Of a stretch of DNA of 64,000 nucleotides, positions 27,290 to 36,931 are shown one piece after another (position 1 is the stretch's first letter; each line of letters opens with the position of its first letter). This DNA comes from Candidatus Tepidiaquacellales bacterium OLB4/UTCHB1 (GTDB lineage: Bacteria; Bacteroidota; Ignavibacteria; Tepidaquicellales; Tepidaquicellaceae). The notes below the pieces were generated by a model that worked only from the letters and a program-made list of their open reading frames with translations, was not told where the DNA came from and made no database searches. The stretch covers positions 62,001-126,000 of the forward strand of contig MWSW01000016.1 in assembly GCA_002050165.1 (NCBI GenBank), in the 5' to 3' direction. The translations under genes and the position numbers were made by a program.

Positions 27290-28316
27290 CGCTACCCTTA
27301 CCCTTAATTTCATTTTCCCATTTGCGCATCCAGTCTGATTCATTATCTGACAAGAGTTGCCAGTCAATTTCTTTTTCTTCAAAGCTGGCATCTTGAATCC
27401 ATTCGGGAAGTCTGGATTTATCCAAGTCATTTCGCGCCGGAATCCGGAAATATTTCTCGGCTTGTAGTATCAGGCTCTCCTCAGTAGTAATAAACTCATA
27501 AAACTTTTTTGCAGCTTCCTGATTTTTTGAATTCTTTATTAATGCTATTCCATCAGTCAAAACGACCGTACCTGACTTTGGGAAAATATACCCGAACGGA
27601 TAATTATACGTTCGTGATTGTAAAATAATATCCGGCATGTTCCAGAGTGTTACCGGTGAATCAGCAGAAGCAAGACGAAGATACATTTGAGCAGGATCTG
27701 CTGTATAAGCAACGGTATTGACGTCCAGTGAACGAAGCCAATTCCAGCCTTCTTCTTCCGAACCCGTCTTTGTAACCGCACCGGCAATAATTGAACAATA
27801 AATAACCCTCATTGTACCGGAGGCAACCGGATTCCTAATGACTATTTTACCTTTCCAAATAGGGTTAATGAGTTCGCTCCAATCCTGCGGAGCTGTCTCA
27901 GCTGTAAGAAAGTTAGTATTGTAAGCAATAACTTCGGGAGTAAGAAACGTTCCATACCAGCCACCTTCTTTGCTTTTATGATTATCAGATATTTTATCAG
28001 CCCAGCTAGGTTTGTAAATTTCCAGCAAATCCATTTTCTCCGCCTGCATAAATATTGTAGCAGGCGCTCCCCACCAAATATCTGCTTGCGGATTTTCACG
28101 CTCGGTTCTGATTCGCTCAAATATTTCCTGTGATCCCATATCAAGCCACTTAATATCTATATCAGGATTTATCGCTTCGAATCGTTGTTCAAATTCTGTC
28201 AGCATTTCTTTGCCATGAGGGGAATACACAACTACCGATCTCCTCTCGTCGGTTGCACATCCGAAAAATATTGCAGGGAATAAAAAATATATTACTTTTT
28301 GTAAATGAGATTTCAT
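27276..28316 (-). CDS. ABC transporter solute-binding lipoprotein
   Basis: 346 residues. A lipoprotein signal ends IFFGC (Cys 20). The body is a type II periplasmic binding protein: VVVYSPHGKEML at the start, DIWWGAPATIFMQAEK, YGTFLTPEVIAYNTNFL, NPVASGTMR, and a C-terminal PARNDLDKSRLP. These match the iron(III)/AfuA-FbpA group of the SBP_bac family. Iron is the likeliest substrate from family and operon layout, but I cannot see decisive iron ligands. The operon order is binding protein, ATPase, permease. Confidence 0.85.
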   Translation of the reverse strand: MKSHLQKVIYFLFPAIFFGCATDERRSVVVYSPHGKEMLTEFEQRFEAINPDIDIKWLDMGSQEIFERIRTERENPQADIWWGAPATIFMQAEKMDLLEIYKPSWADKISDNHKSKEGGWYGTFLTPEVIAYNTNFLTAETAPQDWSELINPIWKGKIVIRNPVASGTMRVIYCSIIAGAVTKTGSEEEGWNWLRSLDVNTVAYTADPAQMYLRLASADSPVTLWNMPDIILQSRTYNYPFGYIFPKSGTVVLTDGIALIKNSKNQEAAKKFYEFITTEESLILQAEKYFRIPARNDLDKSRLPEWIQDASFEEKEIDWQLLSDNESDWMRKWENEIKGKGSDALR

Positions 28317-28403
28317 TTTAATTTATTATTGTTACTAATTGAAGGGATAACGTCATTATCGTCGTTTGAACGCTAAACAATAATTACTTATTTTATTTTG
28401 GAC

Positions 28404-29279
28404 TCATCGTTTAAATGGTTCATTTAATTTTTCAAACATTGACCTGATTCTTGGTATTTCGGATTTATCGTTGACATCGAAGAGAACATAATTTTCAATA
28501 TCACCTTTATTCATTAACAGTTGCATCGTTCCTTGTGACTTGTGTTCTGCGATTAACCAATTTACAACAATTTTGTAATTCAGCCTGTCGTTGAATCCAA
28601 AATTTTGAGTTCTATCGAATTGAAATACCGGATCAGTAACATCAACGAACGTAACGGGGTAATCTTTCATTCCGCTGTAAACAAATTTTGCAGTATCGCT
28701 TAAATCACTAATATATCCTCCGAGCACTACCGGACGTTGTTCTTTTTCTAGCTCCGAAACCGCTTCTAACGTAAGAATACCGACGGAACTGTGATGAGCA
28801 TGAGTTTTCTCTGAGGAGATTAAAACGAAAATATAATCGTAATTATTTTTTAAGATTATTCTTTTGAGTTCCGATTTAATCCGATGAGTGTTCCAAACGC
28901 TATCAAGCACTTCGGTGATATCAAGTGTATATTTGTGGTCCTGTTCTTCGAGGAAATAATAATTCCTCACTCCGAGTATTTTCCCACCGTTCATTAATTC
29001 ACGCTTTCTGATTGCCGGCAAATATTTTCTACCAATCTCTTCGTCAGTCAGATTTAAATTATAAATGTCTTCCGCCAGGGTTGAATATTTATATCCTCCT
29101 TCACCATTTGTGAATAGTACATAATCAACATCACCATTTAAGTCGTGCGTGATTCTGTAAACTGTCCCTGCGAAAGCTGCATCATCATCCGGATGCGCAA
29201 TTGCAACAAGTACTCTTGGAAATTGCTGTGCGGATACATTAATGTAAGCGAGAAGAAAAATCAGTATAAATTTTTTCAT
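28404..29279 (-). CDS. secreted PIG-L family deacetylase
   Basis: 291 residues with a signal peptide (about 1-17). The zinc site typical of LmbE/PIG-L proteins is visible: AIAHPDDDAAFAG near residues 27-39 and the distal THAHHSSVG. Family members remove N-acetyl groups from N-acetylglucosamine conjugates (MshB, BshB, GPI synthesis). An exported copy is more likely to act on envelope or environmental sugars. It stands alone: 87 bp separate it from the upstream end of the transporter operon. Confidence 0.87.
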   Translation of the reverse strand: MKKFILIFLLAYINVSAQQFPRVLVAIAHPDDDAAFAGTVYRITHDLNGDVDYVLFTNGEGGYKYSTLAEDIYNLNLTDEEIGRKYLPAIRKRELMNGGKILGVRNYYFLEEQDHKYTLDITEVLDSVWNTHRIKSELKRIILKNNYDYIFVLISSEKTHAHHSSVGILTLEAVSELEKEQRPVVLGGYISDLSDTAKFVYSGMKDYPVTFVDVTDPVFQFDRTQNFGFNDRLNYKIVVNWLIAEHKSQGTMQLLMNKGDIENYVLFDVNDKSEIPRIRSMFEKLNEPFKR

Positions 29280-29483
29280 ACTGCAAAGTTAAAACAGTAA
29301 GAGTTATATATAAAGTAAGAAAAACATTTTGGTCAAATCGGGGGAAGGATTTTTAGGTTTACTGCAACCGAAAATTGACAAGGTATGTATTTATTAATAA
29401 TAACATTGAACGGATTTAATTAAATTAATTTTTTTGTTGTTATTACTACTGACAGGAAACCATTCTCAAAAAAGTTTCATCAA

Positions 29484-29512
29484 CAAAAAAGTCCTGATTA
29501 TGTCAGGACTTT
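29484..29512 (-). terminator. terminator of tRNA-Pro
   Basis: Ten-base-pair hairpin AAAGTCCTGA / TCAGGACTTT with a five-base loop at 29488-29512. Read on the minus strand it ends in a T-run, directly after the tRNA-Pro gene. Confidence 0.85.
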
Positions 29513-29517
29513 CATTA

Positions 29518-29594
29518 TGGTCGGGGTGAGTGGACTCGAACCACCGACTTCACGCCCCCCAGACGTGTGCTCTAACCAACTGAACTACACCCCG
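29518..29594 (-). tRNA. tRNA-Pro (anticodon GGG), CCA encoded
   Basis: Read on the minus strand from 29594: acceptor CGGGGTG / CACCCCG, a D-arm with AGTTCAGTTGGTTAGAGC, anticodon stem CACGT with loop CTGGGGG giving anticodon GGG, and a T-arm with GGTTCGAGTCC. The discriminator A is followed by CCA in the DNA (29518-29520), unlike the tRNA-Asn gene. Confidence 0.96.
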
Positions 29595-29913
29595 AATTTA
29601 TGTTCAACTGATATTTATCAACCTTAAACTGGTTAGCAAACAACTGTCTCATTATTGCATTATCAAATCATCTTAAAATTATAACACATACTATCAAACA
29701 TAAACTTATCTGTATCGCACAAAAAAAGAATCCCGCAACAGAACGGGAAATACTTATATCTTATTAGATTATAGTTTCGAACTCGAATAAAAATAATCGT
29801 TTTCGGTTGCAAACTCAATTTACTTTTCACTAGTCGAAACCCATCTATTATAAACTGATGGGATATTCTTCACAACAAAAATTACGTTATAAAACTTTCA
29901 ATACAAGATTGAT
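29595..29913. other. intergenic region with a weak hairpin
   Basis: 319 bp, AT-rich, between tRNA-Pro and the small membrane protein gene, both on the minus strand. It should carry the tRNA-Pro promoter, though I see no good TTG-N20-TAnnTTTG. A hairpin at 29721-29748 is listed separately. No open frame of note. Confidence 0.4.
29721..29748 (-). terminator. weak terminator-like hairpin
   Basis: Short stem TCCCG / CGGGA with an eight-base loop, followed on the minus strand by seven T's (the A-run at 29721-29727). It may end transcripts from the small membrane protein gene about 165 bp upstream. Confidence 0.5.
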
Positions 29914-30120
29914 TTAACTTTTGTCCGCCTTTAACTTCACGCTTTTGTTTTTCAAATCTCTCGCACTGAGAGACAAGAAAGTGGCAAAAGTTAGATACTG
30001 GATGAAGAATATTAAATCAACATCGGAAGATTTTAACAAGAGCCTAAATGGAATATGCAGCAATGCTGTTAGAATAAACCCGATAGTTCCAATCCAATAA
30101 AACGGAGTTAAGTGTACCAT
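29914..30120 (-). CDS. small membrane protein, 68 residues
   Basis: ATG at 30120. Two likely membrane segments: FYWIGTIGFILTALLHIPF (about residues 7-25) and IFFIQYLTFATFLSLSA (about 37-53), then a lysine-rich tail (KNKSVKLKADKS). I do not recognise a family. It lies 54 bp after the GT-C/TPR gene in the same direction. The hydrophobic pattern with positive end charges argues for a real gene, but no homology supports it. Confidence 0.5.
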   Translation of the reverse strand: MVHLTPFYWIGTIGFILTALLHIPFRLLLKSSDVDLIFFIQYLTFATFLSLSARDLKNKSVKLKADKS

Positions 30121-30174
30121 ATTTTTTTAAGAACTAATACGTTCTCACATTTAATTAAGTTTCACAACTACAAA

Positions 30175-32151
30175 TTACTTGGAATTTTGTAACGAATCTA
30201 ATCTCATCTTTGAAATCTCATCGTTCGGGTTAATTGCAATCAATTTCTTGTAAAGTTCCATTGCGTGCTGTTTATTGCCACGTTTTGATTCGACACCTGC
30301 AAGTCCTGAGAAAGCGCTTAGATTATTCGAATCAATCGCGATAGCTTCATTGAATTTTAAGTACGCCATATCGAGGTCACCCTTAGCTTCATATACCATC
30401 GCTAAATTATTCAGATATCCTGACGCACTCTCCGGCTTCAATTGAATAAGCTCCTCTAACAATGAAATAGCTTCGTCGTATTTCCCTTGCCCGAAAAACT
30501 GGTATGACTGCCTTCCCTTAATATTTGCGAGCTGATTTTTAACGTAATCTACATCCGGTTCTATACCGGTTCTAATTCCCGCGAGCAGCGAAGATGTCCC
30601 CTTATAATCCGGTGCAATTTTCTGAAGTTGACTCAGATATTCTTCTGCTTTCTTGAGTTCGCCTTTCATCCGGTAAATACTCGAAAGTTGAAAATATCCG
30701 TCCGGTGCTAACGGGTCAATTTCAATCCCCCGTTTAAACTCGTACTCTGCAGAGTCAAGTTGATTCCTCAACATATAAATTAACCCAAGATTGTGATGTG
30801 CAAGAATCGAGTTATCCCGAATTTCAATAGCCCGCTTGTACCTTTTCTCAGCCTCGTCATATTGTTGTTTATTTGCATATCTGTTACCATCGTTAACAAG
30901 CAGTAAATTCCCTTCTACACCCTCCGCAGTTGCAAACAGTGTTTCATTATCTTTCCAGTCTTTATTCCTTTCAATCGTCAAATGCGCTAATACAATCAAT
31001 ACAACCAGCAAACCAATCGCGGCAACTGGCTTATACTTATTATCTTTAATTTTGAAAAAAATCCAACCAGTGAATAATGCGATTGCAAAACTTGGAACGT
31101 AAAGAAAACGCTCCGCCATTAGGTTCATTGTCGGAATAATGTTCAAAACCGGAAGAAGTGAAATAAAAAAGAAGAGAATTAGAAAAGATAAAATCGGTAA
31201 ATTTTCGCGGACTTCTATAGCGTAAAAAATAAATCCTACGGTAACAAAAGCTGAAACTAATACAATAAATTCAGTCAAACTCTCTGCATCAGGTATAACG
31301 CCGTTATAATGATAAAGCAAATTAACTGGATAAAACATTAGCTTCAGATAAGTCGGAATTGTCTTCAGCATAGTTGCAAATACGATTAGTTTATCTTTGC
31401 CGATAAAATATAAATAGTTCTCTCTTTCGGGGAAATCACTTAAGACCATGTGCCTCAAAATCAGATAAAAAACAGTTACTGCAATAAAGAAAATGTACGG
31501 TTTAGGTTTCTTTATCAGAGCTTTGAGCGTTTGCTTTCCGATGATTAAATCATATATTATCGCAATCAACGGAAATGTAAAAATCATTTCTTTGCTAAAT
31601 AAACCCAGTAAGTAAAATCCTGCGGAAAGATACAATAACTTGTTACTTTTTCCTTCGCGCCTGTATTTTATAAAGTATAGTAACGATGCAAAGTAAAAGA
31701 TTGCAACAATTGAATCAGTTCTGCCACTAATCCAGGCAACAGCTTCCGTGTGGATTGTATGCACAGCAAAGACAAGACTACCTGCTAGCGCTGCAGTTAC
31801 ACCGGTTTTATCTTTTCCGAAAAATTGTTTAAGGAGCGAGAATAAAACCAGAGTTGCAATTGTATGGATGAGAATATTTGTAAGGTGAAAACCAAACGGT
31901 TCAAGTCCCCAGATTGAATAATCAATCGCATAGGTTGAAAAAACAACCGGACGATAATATCTGCCGATAACTTTATGAAACCCTTCATCGCCAACAAAGT
32001 AATCGGGGATGAATTTTATTCCCTTTATGCTTTCATTTGCCACTATTAGATTCTCATCGTCAAAGACAAATAAATTATCGAGAGAATTATAATAAATTCC
32101 AAATATTACTACGGCGAGGATTAGGTAGGTATATACACTTTTAAACTTCAT
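30175..32151 (-). CDS. GT-C-like membrane protein with C-terminal TPR repeats
   Basis: 658 residues from the ATG at 32151; codons further upstream fall inside the preceding gene. About ten membrane segments fill residues 1-400. The first luminal/periplasmic loop has FVFDDENLI and FHLTNILIHTIATL, as in TMTC/PMT-like C-type glycosyltransferases (Asp-Asp/Glu motif in loop 1). The soluble C-terminal part (about 425-655) has tetratricopeptide repeats such as YKRAIEIRDNSILAHHNLGLI and FNEAIAIDSNNLSAFSGLAG. The family commonly transfers sugars from polyprenyl-phosphate carriers to exported proteins. It starts 7 bp after the lamin-tail gene. Confidence 0.82.
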   Translation of the reverse strand: MKFKSVYTYLILAVVIFGIYYNSLDNLFVFDDENLIVANESIKGIKFIPDYFVGDEGFHKVIGRYYRPVVFSTYAIDYSIWGLEPFGFHLTNILIHTIATLVLFSLLKQFFGKDKTGVTAALAGSLVFAVHTIHTEAVAWISGRTDSIVAIFYFASLLYFIKYRREGKSNKLLYLSAGFYLLGLFSKEMIFTFPLIAIIYDLIIGKQTLKALIKKPKPYIFFIAVTVFYLILRHMVLSDFPERENYLYFIGKDKLIVFATMLKTIPTYLKLMFYPVNLLYHYNGVIPDAESLTEFIVLVSAFVTVGFIFYAIEVRENLPILSFLILFFFISLLPVLNIIPTMNLMAERFLYVPSFAIALFTGWIFFKIKDNKYKPVAAIGLLVVLIVLAHLTIERNKDWKDNETLFATAEGVEGNLLLVNDGNRYANKQQYDEAEKRYKRAIEIRDNSILAHHNLGLIYMLRNQLDSAEYEFKRGIEIDPLAPDGYFQLSSIYRMKGELKKAEEYLSQLQKIAPDYKGTSSLLAGIRTGIEPDVDYVKNQLANIKGRQSYQFFGQGKYDEAISLLEELIQLKPESASGYLNNLAMVYEAKGDLDMAYLKFNEAIAIDSNNLSAFSGLAGVESKRGNKQHAMELYKKLIAINPNDEISKMRLDSLQNSK

Positions 32152-32158
32152 TACAATA

Positions 32159-34372
32159 TTACAATTTAGTGGCAACCACAACCGGAGCTTTAACGGACTC
32201 AACTATACCACCTTGATCATTTATTGCTTCAATATAGACAATATAAATTCCTAATCTCAGTTTCCTGTTATCATCGTCAAGACCGTTGAATATTATTTCA
32301 CCTTCACCACCGCTGAGTTGATTATTTGCCAGCGTTCTGACGAGCCTTCCTTTTGCATCGTAAACCTTAGCTGTAACTTGAGAGAAGAGAGATTTGAACT
32401 TATAGCTGATAATAGTAAAATCTTCGAACCCGTCACCATCGGGTGAAAATGGATTTGGCGAAATTGAAATCTGTTCACTTGTTGGAACAGCATCAATATA
32501 AATGCTGTTTCGCTCGCCGGGAGTACCTCCGATTGACCTCGTGCAAGAGCTCCAGTTTTGTCTATCGTTCGAACCGAGAACCGGATTTATCCTCTCAATT
32601 GAAATTCCCTTTGACGAAGACAAATTGGGATTCTTCCAATTGGAATTATAATAGACACTGTCAATCACATTTCCCGCTGCATCTTTAAGGACAATCGGTT
32701 CACCTGAATTTGACAAACTAAAGCCTGAACCTGCAATTGCGACCCTTCGATATTCATTCGGTACCTTTAATTCGGGATATCGGGTAAAAATTGTCGTATC
32801 ACCAGCGAGGACAATATATCCACCCGGTAACAATATCTGAGCACAGGTATCTGCAATCTGGTATCCCGTACCGTTATCATCAATTACCCATCCGGAAACC
32901 TGGATATTTTTCGTTGAAATATTTACAACCTCAATCCATTCAGTTTCGCCGGTGAACGGGTCGAACATTATTTCATTTATTGAAACATCACCACGCTCAT
33001 ACGGAATGAGAGAGGAAATAGAATTTTCAATATTAGGAGTTGAGAAATTGCAGGAAATTGAGGTAGCCCAATTAGCCGGATCAATTGACGATCCCGATGG
33101 GCTCAATCGTTCGAGCGAATTTCTTGAACTGCCTCCCCAGGCAGGCAGATAAGGCACTGAATCAACTCTCACATCATTCGGCGCAATTAAAATCAGATCG
33201 TCACCCGAATTGTTTAACGCACTCCATCCGTTCGACTGAAGAATAATACCCGAAATACCCGGATGTACCTGTCGCATCGAAGCGGAATCCTGACAAACAA
33301 TTGCGTACTCAAACGGCGATAAATTTACAGCATCTGTTGTGATCGTTCTCAGTGTCGAAGTTGCATCTTTCCATTTCCAGTTCTGAAGATTAATGACATC
33401 ATTGGAATTGTTGAATATTTCAAACCACTCAAGTTCGGGAGATTGCGGTGCATACATGATTTCATTTACAACAACCCCTGTTGTAATTACAGGGCCTCCA
33501 CCTACGGTTACCTGTTTAACAAGAAAATTATTAGTTGTATCCTCATCCAACGGAAAGTAAACATGCCCTATATATTGCTTAAGTCCACTATCGAGATTAT
33601 CAATCGTAAACGGGAAAACAATTGAATCACCTGAATTAAGATTCGAATATTGCTGTGATGTAACCAAAGTCGAATTCTGTAAATTTGTATCAAGCGCAGG
33701 ATTATTGAAAACATTCAATGAAAAATTTGAAGCGCTGTTTAATCCTGTATTCCTGACGATCAAATTTAACTGAATGCTGCCGCCAATTGACGGATCAGGT
33801 GGAGTAATACTAAACGAACTTAATACAAGGTTATTACCAAGCGGTGAAATTGAATTTCGCTGATTCGGAGTAGCACGTTCAACTGCAACAGATGAACCCC
33901 AATTCGATTGCGAGTTTGATGGTCCATTCGGATCTACTCTTTCAAGTGAGATTCCACCTGTTCCCCCCCAGGAATTATTGTAAATTACTGAATCAACCAA
34001 AGAATTATCCACAGCGTATAATGCAACACCATCGTCACCGGAATTATTCAAACTGCTCCAACTCATGGATTCTACATAAATGCCGGGTACATTCGGAAAT
34101 TGTGTTTTGAATTTAGCTGAATCCTGGCAAACAACGATATAACTTCCTGGTTGGATTAGGATTGATTGAGTTGTAATTGTTCTCAACGATGTATTTTGAA
34201 AATCCCTCCACTTCCAATTTTGAATATCAACCGCAGACGGACCGATATTATGAAGTTCATACCATTCGTTTGAGGATTCTGTCGGTGAATACATAATCTC
34301 GTTGATTACAACCTGAGCATTCAACTCAAACGTGAACAATATCGCAATACAGATGACTGTTAAATTTTTCAT
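32159..34372 (-). CDS. secreted lamin-tail-domain protein with FlgD-like C-terminus
   Basis: 737 residues. A signal peptide (about 1-19) is followed by three lamin tail domains, each opening with VINEIMY / VVNEIMYAP / SINEIMFDP and containing 'EW(Y/F)E', 'NWKW(R/K)D' and 'LNNSGDD' blocks. A CARDB/Ig-like domain separates the first two (about 180-290). The C-terminal domain starts ISPNPFSPDGDGFEDF, the FlgD/type-B-like sorting module of type IX-exported proteins, and ends without a KKM(L)xxK tail. It is likely a cell-surface or extracellular structural protein. It is followed by the GT-C/TPR gene after 7 bp, so the pair may be exporter-modified and modifier (inference). Confidence 0.85.
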   Translation of the reverse strand: MKNLTVICIAILFTFELNAQVVINEIMYSPTESSNEWYELHNIGPSAVDIQNWKWRDFQNTSLRTITTQSILIQPGSYIVVCQDSAKFKTQFPNVPGIYVESMSWSSLNNSGDDGVALYAVDNSLVDSVIYNNSWGGTGGISLERVDPNGPSNSQSNWGSSVAVERATPNQRNSISPLGNNLVLSSFSITPPDPSIGGSIQLNLIVRNTGLNSASNFSLNVFNNPALDTNLQNSTLVTSQQYSNLNSGDSIVFPFTIDNLDSGLKQYIGHVYFPLDEDTTNNFLVKQVTVGGGPVITTGVVVNEIMYAPQSPELEWFEIFNNSNDVINLQNWKWKDATSTLRTITTDAVNLSPFEYAIVCQDSASMRQVHPGISGIILQSNGWSALNNSGDDLILIAPNDVRVDSVPYLPAWGGSSRNSLERLSPSGSSIDPANWATSISCNFSTPNIENSISSLIPYERGDVSINEIMFDPFTGETEWIEVVNISTKNIQVSGWVIDDNGTGYQIADTCAQILLPGGYIVLAGDTTIFTRYPELKVPNEYRRVAIAGSGFSLSNSGEPIVLKDAAGNVIDSVYYNSNWKNPNLSSSKGISIERINPVLGSNDRQNWSSCTRSIGGTPGERNSIYIDAVPTSEQISISPNPFSPDGDGFEDFTIISYKFKSLFSQVTAKVYDAKGRLVRTLANNQLSGGEGEIIFNGLDDDNRKLRLGIYIVYIEAINDQGGIVESVKAPVVVATKL

Positions 34373-34452
34373 ATCTTTGGATGTATGTTGAGATAAAAAA
34401 TTATAATTGCCAATTTAGTATTATTAACAATCTTTAACAATTTAATTTAAGA

Positions 34453-35316
34453 ATGCGAAAAATTCTTTTTCTGATTTTACTTTCAGTAATTTTTAATGCA
34501 GATATCAACGCACAGGAAAGTAGATTTTGTGTATCGGTAATCCCTACACCGGTTCTCAATACGAACGATTTCAATTCAGTATTCGGTGGTTATGATGGAA
34601 AAAGCGTAAAACTTGACGAATCAGGCATAATAAGAGAAATGGAGTTGATTGCATTACCCGGGACTGTTTTTGAAATTGATACGATATTCAACTACGGTGA
34701 TCACTTTATTCTCGAAGTCAGGACGAACGATTATCCTTCAGAAAATTCAAAATTATATATTGACAGCCGGTTTGTAAAGTTTTATAGCGAACGTCCCGAT
34801 GAGAGAAAACAGATTATCCCCTCACAAGATGAAATTATAAAAACACTAAACAGTTTGGAAGGTTATCCATATATGTGGGGAGGGAATTTCGCCGATGGGA
34901 TTCCGCAACTTTTAGAATTTTATAAACCTAACGGAGTAATCAACGATTATACTGAAGACCTCTGGAGCCTCAAAGGAGTTGACTGCTCCGGGCTAATCTA
35001 TCAGGCATCGAACGGTTGTATTCCAAGGAATACCTCCGCAATGGTGAACTTCGGTACAGGAATCTTAATCGAGTCTTTAAGCGAGGTTCAGATAGCTGAA
35101 TTGTTACGTCCCCTCGACCTCATTGTTTGGTCTGGACATGTCGTGATCGTACTGGACTCGACTACCGTAATTGAAAGCATACCGGAAAGCGGTGTGAAAA
35201 AATCGAATCTTGTTTCCCGGTTATCTTCAATCATGGTACAAAGAACTCCAGTTAATGACTGGAATTCAACCCATGGGAAAAGGTTTGTGGTCAGAAGATG
35301 GTACAACGGAGATTGA
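34453..35316 (+). CDS. secreted NlpC/P60 cell-wall hydrolase
   Basis: 287 residues with a signal peptide (about 1-20). The middle (about 55-120) looks like an SH3-like targeting region. The C-terminal NlpC/P60 domain has the catalytic Cys in VDCSGL (C178), catalytic His in SGHVVIV (H229) and a downstream polar residue in TVIESIP. YPYMWGG precedes the Cys, as is usual. Such enzymes cut D-Glu-diaminopimelate links in peptidoglycan stem peptides. It diverges from the lamin-tail gene over 80 bp; TATCTTTG at 34372-34379 could be a -7 element. Confidence 0.88.
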   Translation: MRKILFLILLSVIFNADINAQESRFCVSVIPTPVLNTNDFNSVFGGYDGKSVKLDESGIIREMELIALPGTVFEIDTIFNYGDHFILEVRTNDYPSENSKLYIDSRFVKFYSERPDERKQIIPSQDEIIKTLNSLEGYPYMWGGNFADGIPQLLEFYKPNGVINDYTEDLWSLKGVDCSGLIYQASNGCIPRNTSAMVNFGTGILIESLSEVQIAELLRPLDLIVWSGHVVIVLDSTTVIESIPESGVKKSNLVSRLSSIMVQRTPVNDWNSTHGKRFVVRRWYNGD

Positions 35317-35403
35317 ATTACATCTTTATATTTTTTACCCGATAAAAAAGAAACGGTTGAGATTAATTTAATTTAACTTGAAGCCTTCTTTAAAGAATTT
35401 CAT

Positions 35404-36126
35404 TTACCTTCTATTTCCTAAAATGCGAAGTAGAAAAATAAACATATTAATGAAGTCAAGGTAAAGTTTCAAAGCGCCGAAGACTGCAGCTTTTTTACCC
35501 TCTTCACTTGCACCGTCAACTGAGTAAGACATTTTTTTAATGTTCTGAGTGTCGTATGCCGTCAGCCCTACAAATATAAGAACCCCGACATAGCTGATAA
35601 TCCAGTAAAGGATATCGCTATTGAGGAACATGTTTACAACTGAAGCAATAATCAATCCTATAAGCGCCATAAAGAGAAAAGCGCCTATTCTGGAAAGATC
35701 CATTTTGGTTACGTAACCAAAAACACTAACACCTCCAAACATCCCCGCACAAATAAAGAAAGTGGATGCGATTGAAGCTCCGGTATAAACAAGGAACAAT
35801 ACAGAAAACGTTAAACCTGTAAGCACTGAATACAGGAAGAAAGCCGCAATTGCCAGTAATGAATTTATCTTGTTCATTGCGAACGACAAGCCAACCACAA
35901 TTGCGAGTTGAAGTATAAATAGTCCGAAATAAATAATCGGGTTAGTGGCAACGTAATAAACGAGATTGGTTGCATACATTCCATATGCTATAATGCCCGT
36001 TATCGCGAGTCCCATCGCCATCCAGTTATACACGTTGAGTAGAAAAGTTCGCGATTGTGCTGCAACCTGAGGCTGAGTGTAACTATCACCTTGATATCTC
36101 TGAATGAAATTTTGATCGTAATTCAT
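35404..36126 (-). CDS. Bax inhibitor-1 / YccA family membrane protein
   Basis: 240 residues with seven membrane segments after a soluble N-terminus (about 1-25). The BI-1 hallmarks are the QSRTFLLNVYNWMAMGL start and a C-terminal GALKLYLDFINMFIFLLR containing the conserved Asp. Bacterial members (YetJ, YccA) are pH-sensitive calcium leak channels or interact with the FtsH protease. The gene is single, with AT-rich flanks. Confidence 0.94.
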   Translation of the reverse strand: MNYDQNFIQRYQGDSYTQPQVAAQSRTFLLNVYNWMAMGLAITGIIAYGMYATNLVYYVATNPIIYFGLFILQLAIVVGLSFAMNKINSLLAIAAFFLYSVLTGLTFSVLFLVYTGASIASTFFICAGMFGGVSVFGYVTKMDLSRIGAFLFMALIGLIIASVVNMFLNSDILYWIISYVGVLIFVGLTAYDTQNIKKMSYSVDGASEEGKKAAVFGALKLYLDFINMFIFLLRILGNRR

Positions 36127-36349
36127 AATCCTTTTATTAATTTGAAATTTGAATTTATTTTAGGAGAAAGATAATAACTAAAGCGTACAAAAGTCGTCAG
36201 ACACTCTAATTCTTATTTCTTTTTCACAAAGTCTAAAACCAATTTTTTTGAAAATAGTGCAAAGTTAGTTTAACAGTCTTGCTGAAAATAATTCTATTAC
36301 CGTTCTCCGGAAATAGTACATTTTAATATGAACAAAATTCAAAAAGGTA

Positions 36350-36853
36350 TTACCTCATTGGATTCATGCCCATTTCAATCCACTCCTCTTTCGAAGGACC
36401 ATAAGAACCCGGTACCTTAAGCCCCGCCTGCCTCATTAGCACGCTCATCTGACCACGATGGTGAGTTTGATGCGCAATTAAAACGTTCAGTGTTTTTCCA
36501 CGTTTCCAATTTTCACCGTACATATTATCTTCCTGTTGAAGTGAATCATCAGTCCAGTTTAATTTTAATTGTTCAATCAGAGATTCCGAGGCAACATTAA
36601 ATGCCGATAGTATTTCATTTGCGCTCGAGGAAGGTTCAGAACCCACCTCCGGACAATTTACTTTTATACCGGTTTGACTCATCATTTCGTTGATTGTCGT
36701 TACACAATGCCATGCAATGAAACCAAGGTTACGACCGTCGGGAGATACTTTCTGCATTAATGATTCATCCGTCAATTGGTCAAAGTACTTAGCCATTATA
36801 TCTGATTCAAAAGCCCAATCGCTATAGAAGTTTTGAAGTGTATTATAGTCCAT
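36350..36853 (-). CDS. DinB family protein
   Basis: 167 residues. A four-helix bundle is expected, and the three metal-ligand histidines of the DinB/YfiT superfamily are visible: FIAWHCVTTINEMM (about His 50) and LIAHQTHHRGQMSVLMRQ (about His 130 and 134). Members are often metal-dependent thiol transferases or of unknown role. The gene stands alone between the BI-1 gene and guaB. No damage-response operator is visible. Confidence 0.87.
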   Translation of the reverse strand: MDYNTLQNFYSDWAFESDIMAKYFDQLTDESLMQKVSPDGRNLGFIAWHCVTTINEMMSQTGIKVNCPEVGSEPSSSANEILSAFNVASESLIEQLKLNWTDDSLQQEDNMYGENWKRGKTLNVLIAHQTHHRGQMSVLMRQAGLKVPGSYGPSKEEWIEMGMNPMR

Positions 36854-36931
36854 TTTAAATTTTTAAAAGTACGAAAAAGATTTCCTTGTACTGAAATATA
36901 AATTAATCAAAATTTCAGGATAATTTAAAAA

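Noticed and set aside
26291-27430. Longer ATPase reading frame from 27430
   Set aside because: The first 47 codons lie inside the binding-protein gene and do not look like an ABC N-terminus; the ATG at 27289 starts the family pattern.
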